The position numbers were made by a program, and so were the translations under genes. Under the pieces are notes generated by a model. That model was given only the letters and a program-made list of their open reading frames with translations. It did no database searches and was not told the origin of the DNA. DNA of 64,000 bases from NCBI RefSeq assembly GCF_019443505.1, contig NZ_CP080377.1, positions 4,402,001 to 4,466,000 on the forward strand. The letters are read 5' to 3'. Positions 53,375-62,276 of the stretch are shown here, piece by piece; the first letter of the stretch is position 1, and each line of letters opens with the position of its first letter. Origin of the DNA: Janthinobacterium sp. PAMC25594 (GTDB lineage: Bacteria > Pseudomonadota > Gammaproteobacteria > Burkholderiales > Burkholderiaceae_D).

Positions 53375-54156
53375 CTAAAGTGTATACCAACCTGCTGCTG
53401 GAACGCCGTGGCCATACGGCCCTGGTGACCCTCGATAACCCGCCCGCCCACACGTGGACCCTGGCCAGCCTGAACGCGCTGAAAGAGCTGGTGGCCGACC
53501 TGAATGCGGACGCCGACGTGTATGCGCTCGTGATCACGGGCGGCGGCGCCAAGTTTTTCTCGGCCGGCGCCGATCTGAAAGTGTTTGCCGATGGCAATAA
53601 AGACACGGCGTTCGCCATGGCCGCCGCGTTTGGCGAGGCGTTCGAGGCGTTGTCCGCGTTTCGCGGCGTCAGCATCGCCGCCATCAATGGCTATGCCATG
53701 GGCGGCGGGCTCGAATGCGCGCTCGCCTGCGACATCCGCATCGCCGAAGAACATGCGCAGATGGCCTTGCCGGAAGCATCGGTCGGCTTGCTGCCGTGCG
53801 CGGGCGGCACACAGCACTTGCCGTGGCTGGTGGGCGAAGGCTGGGCCAAGCGCATGATTTTATGCGGCGAGCGGGTCGACGCGGCCAAGGCCCTGGCCAT
53901 CGGCCTCGTCGAGGAAGTCGTGCCAACCGGCAAGGCTGCCGCCACGGCGCTGGCGCTGGCCGCCAAGGTGGCGCGCCAGAGCCCCAGCAGCGTGACGGCA
54001 TGCAAGACCCTGATCCAGGGCGCGCGCAGCCATCCGCTCGTCAATTCCCTGCCCGACGAACGCACCCTGTTCCTGGGCCTGTTCGATACGCAAGACCAGA
54101 AAGAGGGCGTGCAAGCGTTCCTGGAAAAACGTCCGGCGGAGTGGAAGAATGGTTGA
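53371..54156 (+). CDS. Enoyl-CoA hydratase family protein
   Basis: 261 aa crotonase. The oxyanion-hole residues lie in GGGAKFFSAGADLKVFADG and GYAMGGGLECALACD. It probably hydrates methacrylyl-CoA to 3-hydroxyisobutyryl-CoA. One catalytic Glu is present (ALPEASVGLLPCAGGTQ, where hydratases have LPEVxLG); the first Glu of the hydratase pair is not obvious. Start is by ATGA overlap with the dehydrogenase; its end overlaps the next start by 8 bases. Confidence 0.9.
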   Translation: MTKVYTNLLLERRGHTALVTLDNPPAHTWTLASLNALKELVADLNADADVYALVITGGGAKFFSAGADLKVFADGNKDTAFAMAAAFGEAFEALSAFRGVSIAAINGYAMGGGLECALACDIRIAEEHAQMALPEASVGLLPCAGGTQHLPWLVGEGWAKRMILCGERVDAAKALAIGLVEEVVPTGKAAATALALAAKVARQSPSSVTACKTLIQGARSHPLVNSLPDERTLFLGLFDTQDQKEGVQAFLEKRPAEWKNG

Positions 54157-55264
54157 GACCGTCAAGATAGAAGAGCGCGACTGTCCTGGCGGCATGAAGC
54201 TGGGCGTCATCACGCTCGATGCGCCGAAATCCCTGCACGCGCTGACCCTGGAAATGATCCGCGCCATCGATGGCGCGCTGGTGCGCTGGGCCGCTGACGA
54301 TGCCATCGCCTGCGTGGTGCTGCAATCGTCGACCGACAAGGCCTTTTGCGCGGGCGGCGACGTGCGCAGCTTGCGCACTGCCGTGGTCGAGCAGCCTGGC
54401 GTCGTGCCGAATCCGCAGGCGCTGGCCTTCTTTACCGAGGAATACCGGCTCGACCACCGCATCCATACCTATGTGAAACCGCTGCTGGTGTGGGGCGGCG
54501 GCATCGTCATGGGCGGCGGTCTGGGCCTGATGGCCGGTGCCAGCCACAAAGTGGTGACGGAAAGCACGCGTATCGCCATGCCGGAAATCACGATCGGCCT
54601 GTTTCCCGACGTGGGCGGCAGCTGGTTCCTGGGCCGCATGCCGGGACGCAGCGGCCTGTTCCTGGGCTTGACGGGCGCGCCCATGAACGCGGCCGATGCC
54701 CTGTTTGCGGGCCTCGGCGACTATTTCCTGCGCCAGGAAGAGCGCGCCATGGTGCTCGACGCGCTGGCGCTGGCGCAATGGCAAGTGGATGCGCCCGCGA
54801 ACCATCAGCAGCTGAGCCGTTTGCTGCGCGGCTTATCGGCCCCGGCATCGATGCTGCCCGTCTCCGAAGTGCGCGCCAATTTCGACGCCATCGCCGCGCT
54901 GACGCAAGCGCCCACCTTGTCCGAAGTGGTGGCCGCCATCGCCGCGTATGACGGCGATTCGGCCTGGCTGCAAAAGGCGGCCCACTCGCTGCACAAGGGC
55001 GCGCCCACTTCGGCCGCGCTGGTGTGGGCCATGCGCGAACGCACTCTTCATCTGAGCCTGGCGCAAGTGTTCCAGCTGGAACTGATCGTTGCCGTGCAAT
55101 GCTGCGCCCACGCAGACTTCAGCGAAGGCGTGCGTGCCTTGCTGATCGACAAGGACAACGCGCCGCAGTGGCAGCCGGCCAACCTGGCCGACGTCAGCGC
55201 GGCGTATCTCAATGAATATTTCACGGCGCCATGGGATAGCCATCCTTTGCGCGACCTGCAGTAA
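54149..55264 (+). CDS. 3-hydroxyisobutyryl-CoA hydrolase
   Basis: 371 aa, longer than simple crotonases, as is usual for HIBCH-type proteins. KAFCAGGDVRSLR and VWGGGIVMGGGLGLMAGASHKVVTE form the oxyanion hole, and PEITIGLFPDVGGSWFLGRMPG holds the Glu/Asp signature of this hydrolase group. It releases CoA from 3-hydroxyisobutyryl-CoA, keeping toxic methacrylyl-CoA low. It overlaps the hydratase gene by 8 bases and is followed by mmsB. Confidence 0.9.
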   Translation: MVETVKIEERDCPGGMKLGVITLDAPKSLHALTLEMIRAIDGALVRWAADDAIACVVLQSSTDKAFCAGGDVRSLRTAVVEQPGVVPNPQALAFFTEEYRLDHRIHTYVKPLLVWGGGIVMGGGLGLMAGASHKVVTESTRIAMPEITIGLFPDVGGSWFLGRMPGRSGLFLGLTGAPMNAADALFAGLGDYFLRQEERAMVLDALALAQWQVDAPANHQQLSRLLRGLSAPASMLPVSEVRANFDAIAALTQAPTLSEVVAAIAAYDGDSAWLQKAAHSLHKGAPTSAALVWAMRERTLHLSLAQVFQLELIVAVQCCAHADFSEGVRALLIDKDNAPQWQPANLADVSAAYLNEYFTAPWDSHPLRDLQ

Positions 55265-55287
55265 AAGAACAACAGGAGACTCTAAAA

Positions 55288-56193
55288 ATGCAACATATCG
55301 CTTTTATCGGCCTGGGCAACATGGGCGCGCCGATGGCCCGCAACCTGGTGGCCGCCGGCTTCCACGTGTCCGTGTTCGACCTGGCGCCAGCGGCAGTGGC
55401 GTCGCTGGTCGAAGCGGGCGCCACGGCGGCCGCGTCCGCCAGCGCGGCCGTGCAGACGGCCGACGCCGTCATCACCATGCTGCCAGCCAACAAGCACGTG
55501 CAGGAACTGTACCTGGGCGCCGGCGGCGTGCTCGACTCGGCCAAGCCCGGCGCCCTGTTCATCGATTGCAGCACCATCGCGGCCGACGTGGCGCGCCAGG
55601 TGGCGCAGGCGGCCAGCGAGCGCGGCTTTGCCATGATCGATGCGCCTGTCTCGGGCGGCACGGCAGGCGCGGCGGCCGGCACCCTGACGTTCATCGTCGG
55701 CGGCAGCGTAGCGGCCTTGCAGCAGGCGCGGCCCCTGCTGGAAAAGATGGGCAAGAACATCTTCCATGCGGGCGAGGCGGGCGCGGGCCAGGTGGCGAAG
55801 ATTTGCAACAATATGCTGCTAGGTATCTTGATGGCGGGGACGGCCGAGGCGCTGAACCTGGGCGTGGCGCATGGCCTCGATCCGAAAGTGTTGTCCGACA
55901 TCATGGCCAAGAGTTCGGGCCGTAACTGGACCCTGGAAGTGTACAACCCGTGGCCCGGTGTCATGGACGGCACGCCCGCGTCGCGCAATTACACGGGCGG
56001 CTTCGGCACGGCGCTGATGCTGAAAGACCTGGGCCTGGCGCAGCAGTCGGCCTTGTCGGCGAACGCGCCTACGCCACTGGGCGGCCTGGTGCGCCAGCTG
56101 TACCAGATGCATGCGCAAGCCGGTTATGCGCAGCAGGATTTCTCCAGCATCGTGCACATGCTGCAGCCTGGTTTGCAAACGCCTGCCGCCTGA
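55288..56193 (+). CDS. mmsB: 3-hydroxyisobutyrate dehydrogenase
   Basis: 301 aa, start after AACAGGAGA. The N-terminal NAD site is IAFIGLGNMGAPMARNL. APVSGGTAGAAAGTLTFIVGG is the substrate loop. The catalytic Lys is in AGAGQVAKICNNM. It oxidises 3-hydroxyisobutyrate to methylmalonate semialdehyde, the substrate of MmsA at the front of the operon, so the set from isobutyryl-CoA to propionyl-CoA is complete. Confidence 0.95.
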   Translation: MQHIAFIGLGNMGAPMARNLVAAGFHVSVFDLAPAAVASLVEAGATAAASASAAVQTADAVITMLPANKHVQELYLGAGGVLDSAKPGALFIDCSTIAADVARQVAQAASERGFAMIDAPVSGGTAGAAAGTLTFIVGGSVAALQQARPLLEKMGKNIFHAGEAGAGQVAKICNNMLLGILMAGTAEALNLGVAHGLDPKVLSDIMAKSSGRNWTLEVYNPWPGVMDGTPASRNYTGGFGTALMLKDLGLAQQSALSANAPTPLGGLVRQLYQMHAQAGYAQQDFSSIVHMLQPGLQTPAA

Positions 56194-56205
56194 GAAATTT
56201 TGGGC

Positions 56206-56234
56206 AAAAAAAAGCCCGCTGGTAAAAGCGGGCT
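56206..56234 (-). terminator. Rho-independent terminator between mmsB and the lipoprotein pair
   Basis: AGCCCGCT (56213-56220) and AGCGGGCT (56227-56234) form an 8-bp stem; the A-run at 56206-56213 gives a U-tract on the minus strand. It therefore ends the lipoprotein transcript; on the plus strand it lacks a T-run after the stem. Confidence 0.8.
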
Positions 56235-56372
56235 AAAGCCAATTCTTGGAAGAGTTGGAGGAGACAGATGCATTATGCTGCATCGCCACATATAACTCCA
56301 ATTTATCTTTGGAATATCAATTATTGATTTTCGTGATATCTCTTCGGGGCGGCCGCCGGCCGCCGCGATCAC

Positions 56373-56978
56373 TTATGCGGCAACGCAGGCGATCTTCACG
56401 GAAGTAACGGCCGCCGCGCCCATGGTGCCCACGCCGGTCGACAAGCCCGTGGCCGGATCGGTCTGTACCTTGCATTGCAGGCCAGCGGGGCTGGTGATCA
56501 CGCTGATGCCGAACGAGCGGCCATCGGCAACCAGGTCAGGCATGGCGAACGTGGCAGCGTCTTTTATCAGGGTCAACTGTTGGAGGCTGCTGCCGTTGGC
56601 CAGGACCAGGCCGGCAACGGTCAGTCCCGTAATCGTGCCCCCGACCGGGTAAGCATTTTGCTGGCAGATGACGGCAGCCTGGATGCTGATGTAGTGGCCG
56701 GCCGACCCTGTGCCGCCCTGGACGGCGCAATTCATGTGGGCTGGCGGCGTCTGCACGGTAATGTTGTAGTCGGTGCCGTAGTCTATGCGCTTGGGAAAGG
56801 TGAACGTGGTGGAGCCGGCAGGCCGCGCGACGGTGTCGCCGCCGTTGGCCAGGACCAGGCCGTCATTGTTCAGGCCAGAGATGGTGCCGCTGACATCGTA
56901 CGAGGCTTTGCCGCCGCAAGCGGCCAGTCCCACGGTCAGCAACAGCGCGGCCAGAGGGCGCAGGCAGGATAACTTCAT
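56373..56978 (-). CDS. Putative lipoprotein with two tandem beta-rich repeats (copy B)
   Basis: 201 aa from the ATG at 56978 after TTGGAG. A lipoprotein signal ends in the lipobox LAAC (LLLTVGLAACGG). The rest is two repeats of about 85 residues, each with a GTIxGL--GLVLANG start, a hydrophobic centre (TFTFP or TFAMP), a G-Y/F-x-I-x-V strand and a Cys near the end (NCAVQ, LQCKVQ). No function is known. It is paralogous to the gene upstream (57015-57617). It is Asn/Thr/Ser-rich and probably surface- or periplasm-facing. Confidence 0.8.
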   Translation of the reverse strand: MKLSCLRPLAALLLTVGLAACGGKASYDVSGTISGLNNDGLVLANGGDTVARPAGSTTFTFPKRIDYGTDYNITVQTPPAHMNCAVQGGTGSAGHYISIQAAVICQQNAYPVGGTITGLTVAGLVLANGSSLQQLTLIKDAATFAMPDLVADGRSFGISVITSPAGLQCKVQTDPATGLSTGVGTMGAAAVTSVKIACVAA

Positions 56979-57014
56979 ATATTTCTCCAAAATAAGGTGG
57001 ACGAATGGCGCGGC

Positions 57015-57617
57015 TTACTTCGGCGCGCAGTTCAGTGTCGACGTGTTGGTGGCGCTCGAACCCATGGTGCCGATAGTATCGTGGCCGTCCGCGCTGCCAG
57101 AACCCTGGAATTTGCAAATCAGGCCGTCAGGATTGGACTTTACGGAAATGTTGTAGCTCGCGCCATCGGCTACCTGCCGGAAAGTAAAGCTGCTGCTGCC
57201 AGCCAGCGGGCTGATGCTATCGTTGGAGCCGTTCACCAGTTGCAGATTGTTGGCAGTCAGGCCCGTGATCGTGCCGCTCAGCGGGTAGGTATTGGTCGTG
57301 CAGCTCACGACGGCCGTGCTCACGGAATAGCTCGTTGCCTTGCCGCTGCCATTGGTAATGGTGCACACGGCGCCCTTTGGCTGCTGCGCGATGCTGATAT
57401 CGTAGCGCTCATCGGTCTTGAGCAGCTTGGTGAAAACAAAGGAGGCCTGGCCCGCAGAAACGGGCAAGCTTTCGCCATTATTCAGCAGAATCAGGCCCTC
57501 TTTTGCCAGACTGGACACTTGGCCACTCAGATACAGGTTGCCGCCGCTGCCGCCGCAGGCTGCCAGTGTGACGGCGCAAGCCGCCGCCAGCATCGAGCGC
57601 AGGTACAAATTTTTCAT
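57015..57617 (-). CDS. Putative lipoprotein with two tandem beta-rich repeats (copy A)
   Basis: 200 aa. The lipobox is LAAC (CAVTLAACGGSGG). Two repeats of about 85 residues follow: SGQVSSLAKEGLILLNNGESL and SGTITGLTANNLQLVNGSND start them, FVFTKL and FTFRQV are the cores, YDISIAQQPKGAVCTI and YNISVKSNPDGLICKF end them with Cys. The same architecture as the downstream gene marks a tandem duplication. It starts after TTTGGAGAATGT. Function is unknown. Confidence 0.8.
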   Translation of the reverse strand: MKNLYLRSMLAAACAVTLAACGGSGGNLYLSGQVSSLAKEGLILLNNGESLPVSAGQASFVFTKLLKTDERYDISIAQQPKGAVCTITNGSGKATSYSVSTAVVSCTTNTYPLSGTITGLTANNLQLVNGSNDSISPLAGSSSFTFRQVADGASYNISVKSNPDGLICKFQGSGSADGHDTIGTMGSSATNTSTLNCAPK

Positions 57618-57861
57618 ACATTCTCCAAAACGAATCAGGTTGGGTAGCGCAACGCGGACGCTGGCGCCGCATTGGAATGGCGCCTATTTTAGTCTATCTG
57701 GCAAGCCGAATGATCTTGCCTTGTATCACCCTGTAACAATTTTTCGCCGGGAAGCGCTGGCCCGGCCCCATTTCATGGGGGCGCAGCCATGCCGGCGGCG
57801 GCGATCGGTGCGACAATACATGCAGCGTGCGCATCGTGGCGCGGCATCCACCGTGAGTCCC

Positions 57862-58587
57862 ATGTCCCTTGCTCCTGTCAAACCCGCCGTGCCGCCCAAG
57901 GCCATCCTGTTCGATCTCGACGATACCTTGTGGCCCATCGCGCCCGTGATTGCCGCCGCAGAAACCCTGCTGCACGACTGGCTGGCCACGCATGCGCCCA
58001 GAGTGGCGCAGCAGTTTTCCATCGAGATGCTGCGCCAGCACCGTCTGGCCATGCTGAACGAACAACCGCATTTCCATGGCAACCTGATCGAGTTGCGCCG
58101 CGCCGGCCTGCTGGCCGCCTTCGAGGCTGCCGGCGAGGATGCCGCCCTGGTCGACGGCGCCATCGCGCAGTTCCTGGCCGCGCGCCATCGCGTCCAGCCG
58201 TATGACGACGTCTTGCCGGGCCTGGCCTGGATGCGCCAGCGCATGCTGGTCGGCTCCATCTCGAATGGCAATGCGGACCTTGAAATTATCGGCCTGGCGC
58301 AGCATTTCAAGGTATCGATCGCCGCCAGCGACTTTGGCGTGGCCAAGCCCGATGCCAGTATCTTCCTGGCTGCCTGCGCCGCGCTGGAAGTGGCCCCGCA
58401 TGAAGCCGTGTATGTGGGCGACGACCTGTATTTCGACGTGACGGGTGCGCAGGGCGCGGGCATGCGTGCCGTGTGGATGAACCGCAAGGGCAGCGACGCC
58501 CACCTGGCCGCCGGCGTGCAGCCCGACGCCATCTGCGCCAACTTTGATGAATTGCTGCTGTGGCTGCAGGGGCAACTGGAAGATTGA
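57862..58587 (+). CDS. HAD-superfamily hydrolase
   Basis: 241 aa from the ATG at 57862; a GTG three codons earlier is possible and a longer frame to 57418 overlaps the lipoprotein gene antisense. HAD motif I is LFDLDDTLWP, motif II SISNGNAD, motif III Lys in FGVAKPDASIF and motif IV YVGDDLYFDV. The insertion is an alpha-helical C1 cap. It is probably a small-molecule phosphatase; substrate unknown. A GCCCCAT-TTC-ATGGGG hairpin lies about 80 bases upstream. Confidence 0.9.
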   Translation: MSLAPVKPAVPPKAILFDLDDTLWPIAPVIAAAETLLHDWLATHAPRVAQQFSIEMLRQHRLAMLNEQPHFHGNLIELRRAGLLAAFEAAGEDAALVDGAIAQFLAARHRVQPYDDVLPGLAWMRQRMLVGSISNGNADLEIIGLAQHFKVSIAASDFGVAKPDASIFLAACAALEVAPHEAVYVGDDLYFDVTGAQGAGMRAVWMNRKGSDAHLAAGVQPDAICANFDELLLWLQGQLED

Positions 58588-58701
58588 TCGCCGCCGGACG
58601 GGCGAACGTGCATAATAGGTGCTGTTACTGCACGTTCGGCCGCTTTCGTTGCCGCTTGCCTAAAAAATACTTGCTAAAAATACTGGCTTAACTAAGACAC
58701 C

Positions 58702-59718
58702 ATGCAACTCGATACACGTGCCCAAACACTGCTGAAAGCCCTGGTCGAGCGATATATCGCCGACGGCCTGCCGGTCGGTTCGCGCGCCCTGTCGAAAATT
58801 TCCGGCCTCGACCTGTCGCCGGCCACGATCCGCAACATCATGGCCGATCTGGAAGAGCTCGGTTATGTGTCCAGTCCGCACACCTCGGCCGGACGCATTC
58901 CCACGCCGCGCGGCTACCGCATCTTTGTCGACACCTTGCTGACCGTCCGGCATCTGGACGAGCACATGGTGGAATCGCGCATGCGCCTGCAGACGCCGCA
59001 GCCGCAAAAAACCATCGCCAACGCGGCGCAGATGCTGTCGTCGCTGTCGCAATTCGCCGGCGTCGTGCTCAGTCCGCGCCGCGAATCCGTGTTCCAGCAA
59101 ATCGAATTCCTGCGCCTGTCCGAAAAGCGCATCCTGCTCGTCATCGTTGCCCCGAGCGGCGACGTGCAGAACCGTTTATTGCTGACGGAAGCCGACTATA
59201 CGCCGGCGCAACTGGTGCAATCGGCCAATTACATCAACCAGAATTATGGCGGCCTGTCATTCGACGCCGTGCGCGTGCGCCTGCAGGGCGAACTGCGCCA
59301 GCTGCGCGACGACATGGGCAGCCTGATGCAGGCGGCCGTGGAAGCGGGCAGCGAAGCGATGGCCGACCATAGCGACGACATGGTCATTTCCGGTGAACGC
59401 AACTTGCTCAGCGTGAGCGATCTGTCATCGAATATGCATTCGCTGCGCCAGATGTTCGACATGTTCGAGCAAAAAACGGGCTTGATGCAGCTGCTCGACG
59501 TGTCGAGCAAGGCGACGGGCGTGCAGATTTTCATCGGCGGCGAATCGAACCTGGTGCCGATGGACGAGATGAGCGTGGTGACGGCGCCGTATGAAGTCAA
59601 CGGCAAGATCGTGGGAACGCTGGGAGTGATCGGACCGACGCGCATGGCTTACGAGCGCGTCATTCCGATCGTCGATATCACGGCCAAACTGCTGTCAAGC
59701 GCGCTCAGCCATCATTGA
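58702..59718 (+). CDS. hrcA: Heat-inducible transcription repressor HrcA
   Basis: 338 aa. The winged-helix N-terminus ([32 protein letters not shown]) and [36 protein letters not shown] are diagnostic of HrcA. A GAF-like domain and a C-terminal [24 protein letters not shown] follow. It represses groESL/dnaK genes through CIRCE; no CIRCE element is seen in this window. It is convergent with fur. Confidence 0.97.
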   Translation: MQLDTRAQTLLKALVERYIADGLPVGSRALSKISGLDLSPATIRNIMADLEELGYVSSPHTSAGRIPTPRGYRIFVDTLLTVRHLDEHMVESRMRLQTPQPQKTIANAAQMLSSLSQFAGVVLSPRRESVFQQIEFLRLSEKRILLVIVAPSGDVQNRLLLTEADYTPAQLVQSANYINQNYGGLSFDAVRVRLQGELRQLRDDMGSLMQAAVEAGSEAMADHSDDMVISGERNLLSVSDLSSNMHSLRQMFDMFEQKTGLMQLLDVSSKATGVQIFIGGESNLVPMDEMSVVTAPYEVNGKIVGTLGVIGPTRMAYERVIPIVDITAKLLSSALSHH

Positions 59719-59734
59719 TGCTGCTCCATGCCGT

Positions 59735-59761
59735 GCCAGCCGCCCCGTGGGAGCGGCTGGC
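59735..59761. terminator. Hairpin between convergent hrcA and fur
   Basis: GCCAGCCGC (59735-59743) and GCGGCTGGC (59753-59761) form a perfect 9-bp stem with a 9-base loop. No T-run follows on either strand, so it may act as a weak bidirectional terminator or 3' stabiliser. Confidence 0.5.
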
Positions 59762-59766
59762 AAGCG

Positions 59767-60198
59767 TCAGGCGGTTTTATGCGGGCAAGCCGTCTTGATG
59801 CAGTTGCCGTAGATGGCCAAGGCGTGTTCGGCGATCTTGAAGCCGCGCTCTTCAGCCACTTTTTGCTGGCGGATTTCGATCTCTTCGTCGAAGAATTCTT
59901 CGACCCGGCCACAGTCGAGGCACACCAGATGGTCGTGGTGGGAACCTTCGTTGAGTTCGAAAATTGCCTTGCCGGTTTCAAAATGGTTGCGGTTGAGCAA
60001 GCCTGCCTGTTCAAACTGCGTCAGGACACGGTAGACGGTTGCCAAACCGACATCCATATTGTCGGCCAGCAGAATTTTATAGACGTCTTCCGCTGTCAGG
60101 TGGCGTACCGGGCTACTCTGGAAGATATCGAGTATCTTCAGGCGTGGCAGGGTGGCTTTCAGGCCGCTTGCCTTGAGATCACTAGGATTGTTACTCAT
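59767..60198 (-). CDS. fur: Ferric uptake regulator
   Basis: 143 aa from the ATG at 60198. Winged-helix N-terminus ([17 protein letters not shown], then [21 protein letters not shown]). The metal-binding region is [26 protein letters not shown] with the His cluster at 87-90 and Cys93/Cys96. It binds Fe2+ and represses iron-uptake genes; predicted targets in this window are the boxes at 9049-9067 and, less surely, 6995-7013. It is divergent from bamE, a layout conserved in many proteobacteria. Confidence 0.97.
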   Translation of the reverse strand: MSNNPSDLKASGLKATLPRLKILDIFQSSPVRHLTAEDVYKILLADNMDVGLATVYRVLTQFEQAGLLNRNHFETGKAIFELNEGSHHDHLVCLDCGRVEEFFDEEIEIRQQKVAEERGFKIAEHALAIYGNCIKTACPHKTA

Positions 60199-60321
60199 GT
60201 TTGTTGCTCGTATGTGGGTCAGGTGCTTTATCATATAGCGTTTTGTCGGGGAGTGCCAAAATATGCATTTTTTGGCAGGCCGGTCACTCCTGGCGTTTTG
60301 TTCATCCAATTGAGGTCATTT

Positions 60322-60999
60322 ATGCGCGTAACACCGGCTGTATTGCCATCTCTCTGGCACCGTATTTCATTTCGAGCACCAGTCGTGGCAGGCATGGTCT
60401 GTGTCGCGCTGGTCATGTCCGGCTGCGCCAGCCGCGGCATCCTTGGCGAAAAGCCGGCGGTGACGCTCAAGGAAGGCCAGGAAGTCGTTCCGGAAAAAGG
60501 TGCGCAGACCACCACGGTGACGCCGTTGCAAAAATTCATGTGGTTTTTCTCGCCGTATCGTCCTGACATTCAACAAGGCAACTTTGTCTCCGAAGAGATG
60601 CTGGCCCAGTTGAAAGTGGGCATGACGCGCGATCAGGTACGTTTCGTCCTCGGCACCTCGCTGTTGACCGATATTTTCCATGCCGACCGCTGGGATTATC
60701 CATTCCGCCTGGCCCGGGGCAGTGGCGAAACCACCAGCAGCCGCGTGGTTGTGTTCTTTGATAAAGAAGGCAAGGTAGCCCGTTTCGAAGGCGGCAACTT
60801 GCCGACCGAGAAAGAATACATCGACCGCATCGCCGGTCCGTCGCCGTTCGCCAAGGTCGCCAAGGCCGACGTGCCTGCCGCCGCCGTGCCGTCGCCCGTG
60901 GCGCCGAGCGCCGTGCCCGTGCCGGCCGATGCCGCTCCCGCCATTCCTGTGAGCAAGCCTGAAGTTGCACCTGCACCTGCCGCCGAGCCCACCAAATAA
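60322..60999 (+). CDS. bamE: Outer-membrane protein assembly factor BamE (SmpA/OmlA lipoprotein)
   Basis: 225 aa from the ATG at 60322, preceded by TTGAGG; the frame is open far upstream but inside fur antisense. Lipobox MSGC places the lipid Cys at 35. The BamE domain spans about 80-160 (FVSEEMLAQLKVGMTRDQVRFVLGTSLL, then DRWDYPFRL and VVVFFDKEGKVARFEGG). A long Ala/Pro-rich C-terminal tail (about 55 residues) is extra compared with the 113-aa E. coli protein. It supports the Bam complex. dapB follows 19 bases later. Confidence 0.93.
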   Translation: MRVTPAVLPSLWHRISFRAPVVAGMVCVALVMSGCASRGILGEKPAVTLKEGQEVVPEKGAQTTTVTPLQKFMWFFSPYRPDIQQGNFVSEEMLAQLKVGMTRDQVRFVLGTSLLTDIFHADRWDYPFRLARGSGETTSSRVVVFFDKEGKVARFEGGNLPTEKEYIDRIAGPSPFAKVAKADVPAAAVPSPVAPSAVPVPADAAPAIPVSKPEVAPAPAAEPTK

Positions 61000-61018
61000 G
61001 TTGCTGTAAGAGAATAAA

Positions 61019-61828
61019 ATGACTGAACTGAAAATCGCCATCGCTGGCGCCAGCGGCCGCATGGGCCATATCCTGATCGAAGCCGTCAGCAACGCGCCCG
61101 ACGCCGTGCTGGCCGGTGCGCTCGACCGCGCTGGTTCGCCGTCCGTCGGCCAGGACGCCGCCGCCTTTCTGGGCAAGCCTGCCGGCGTGCTGATCGAATC
61201 CGATTTGGCCACCGGCCTGGCCGGCGCCGATTACCTGATCGACTTCACGCGCCCCGAAGGCACTTTGCAGCACCTGGCGTATTGCGCCGAGCACGGCATC
61301 AAGATGATCATCGGCACCACCGGCTTCGATGACGCGGGCAAGGCGGCCATTGCCGCCGCCGCCGAAAAGACGGCCATCATGTTCGCGCCGAACATGAGCG
61401 TGGGCGTGAATGTCACCATGAAGTTGCTGGAACTGGCCGCGAAAAGCCTGTCCGAAGGCTACGACATCGAAATCGTCGAAGCGCATCACCGCCACAAGGT
61501 CGACGCGCCATCGGGCACCGCCCTGCAAATGGGTGAAGTGGTGGCCGGCGCCCTGGGCCGCGACCTGAAGGAATGCGCCGTGTACGGCCGCGAAGGCGTG
61601 ACGGGCGAACGCGACCCGTCGACCATCGGCTTTGCCACCATCCGCGGCGGCGATATCGTCGGCGATCATACGGTGCTGTTTGCCGGCATCGGCGAGCGCA
61701 TCGAGATCAGCCACAAGTCGAGCAGCCGCGTCACCTACGCCCACGGCGCGCTGCGCGCCGCGCGTTTCCTGGCCGACAAGCCGACCGGCCTGTTCGACAT
61801 GCAGGATGTGCTGTCGCTGAAGAACTGA
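61019..61828 (+). CDS. dapB: 4-hydroxy-tetrahydrodipicolinate reductase
   Basis: 269 aa, start after TAAGAGAATAAA. NAD(P) motif [25 protein letters not shown], and the catalytic [20 protein letters not shown] are all in place. It makes tetrahydrodipicolinate for lysine and diaminopimelate. It sits between bamE and a barstar-like gene on the same strand. Confidence 0.97.
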   Translation: MTELKIAIAGASGRMGHILIEAVSNAPDAVLAGALDRAGSPSVGQDAAAFLGKPAGVLIESDLATGLAGADYLIDFTRPEGTLQHLAYCAEHGIKMIIGTTGFDDAGKAAIAAAAEKTAIMFAPNMSVGVNVTMKLLELAAKSLSEGYDIEIVEAHHRHKVDAPSGTALQMGEVVAGALGRDLKECAVYGREGVTGERDPSTIGFATIRGGDIVGDHTVLFAGIGERIEISHKSSSRVTYAHGALRAARFLADKPTGLFDMQDVLSLKN

Positions 61829-61836
61829 GGAAGACC

Positions 61837-62163
61837 ATGGCCACTGCCATCCTGAATGGAAAAGACATCACCGACGAAGCGAGCTTTCACGCGCAATGCG
61901 TGCCAGCCTTCGGTTTCCCCGCGTTCTACGGCAACAGCATGGATGCTTGGGTCGATTGCCTCAGCTATCTGCGCGATGACGAAAACATGACGCAGTTCCG
62001 TTTGAAACCGAACGAAGTGCTGGAAATCGTGGTGCAGGACGCTGACGCGATGAAGGCGCAAGTGCCTGATTTACTGGAAGAAATCACGTTCTGTATCGCC
62101 GGCATCAATGAGCGCTATGAAGATTATGGCGAGAAGCCGGCGTTGAAACTGGTACTCAAGTGA
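61837..62163 (+). CDS. Barstar-like protein (barnase-inhibitor family)
   Basis: 108 aa from the ATG at 61837, 8 bases after dapB, preceded by GAGGAAG. It shows the barstar-fold start (AILNGKDITDEASFHAQCVPAFGFPAFYGNSMDAWVDCLSYL), with the FYGxNxDAxxDxL signature reading FYGNSMDAWVDCL. No barnase-like ribonuclease or toxin is beside it. Such orphans are common next to housekeeping genes; they may inhibit a distant or incoming RNase, or have another role. Confidence 0.82.
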   Translation: MATAILNGKDITDEASFHAQCVPAFGFPAFYGNSMDAWVDCLSYLRDDENMTQFRLKPNEVLEIVVQDADAMKAQVPDLLEEITFCIAGINERYEDYGEKPALKLVLK

Positions 62164-62170
62164 ATAGAAT

Positions 62171-62260
62171 CGTAGGTCGGATTAGGCCCTGCGGGCCGTA
62201 ATCCGACAACATTGTTGGCTGTGCAAGTCGGATTACGCGCAAGCGCTAATCCGACCTACG
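62171..62260. repeat. Paired REP-like palindromes in inverted orientation (BIME-like)
   Basis: Two hairpins, 62171-62207 and 62227-62260, face each other. The outer ends CGTAGGTCGGATTA (62171-62184) and TAATCCGACCTACG (62247-62260) are perfect 14-base inverted copies, and each unit also folds on itself. The unit is the same as at 7840-7882 and 40162-40195. The pair lies between the convergent barstar-like and CoA-transferase genes. Confidence 0.85.
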
Positions 62261-62276
62261 TCCAGACGACCAACAT

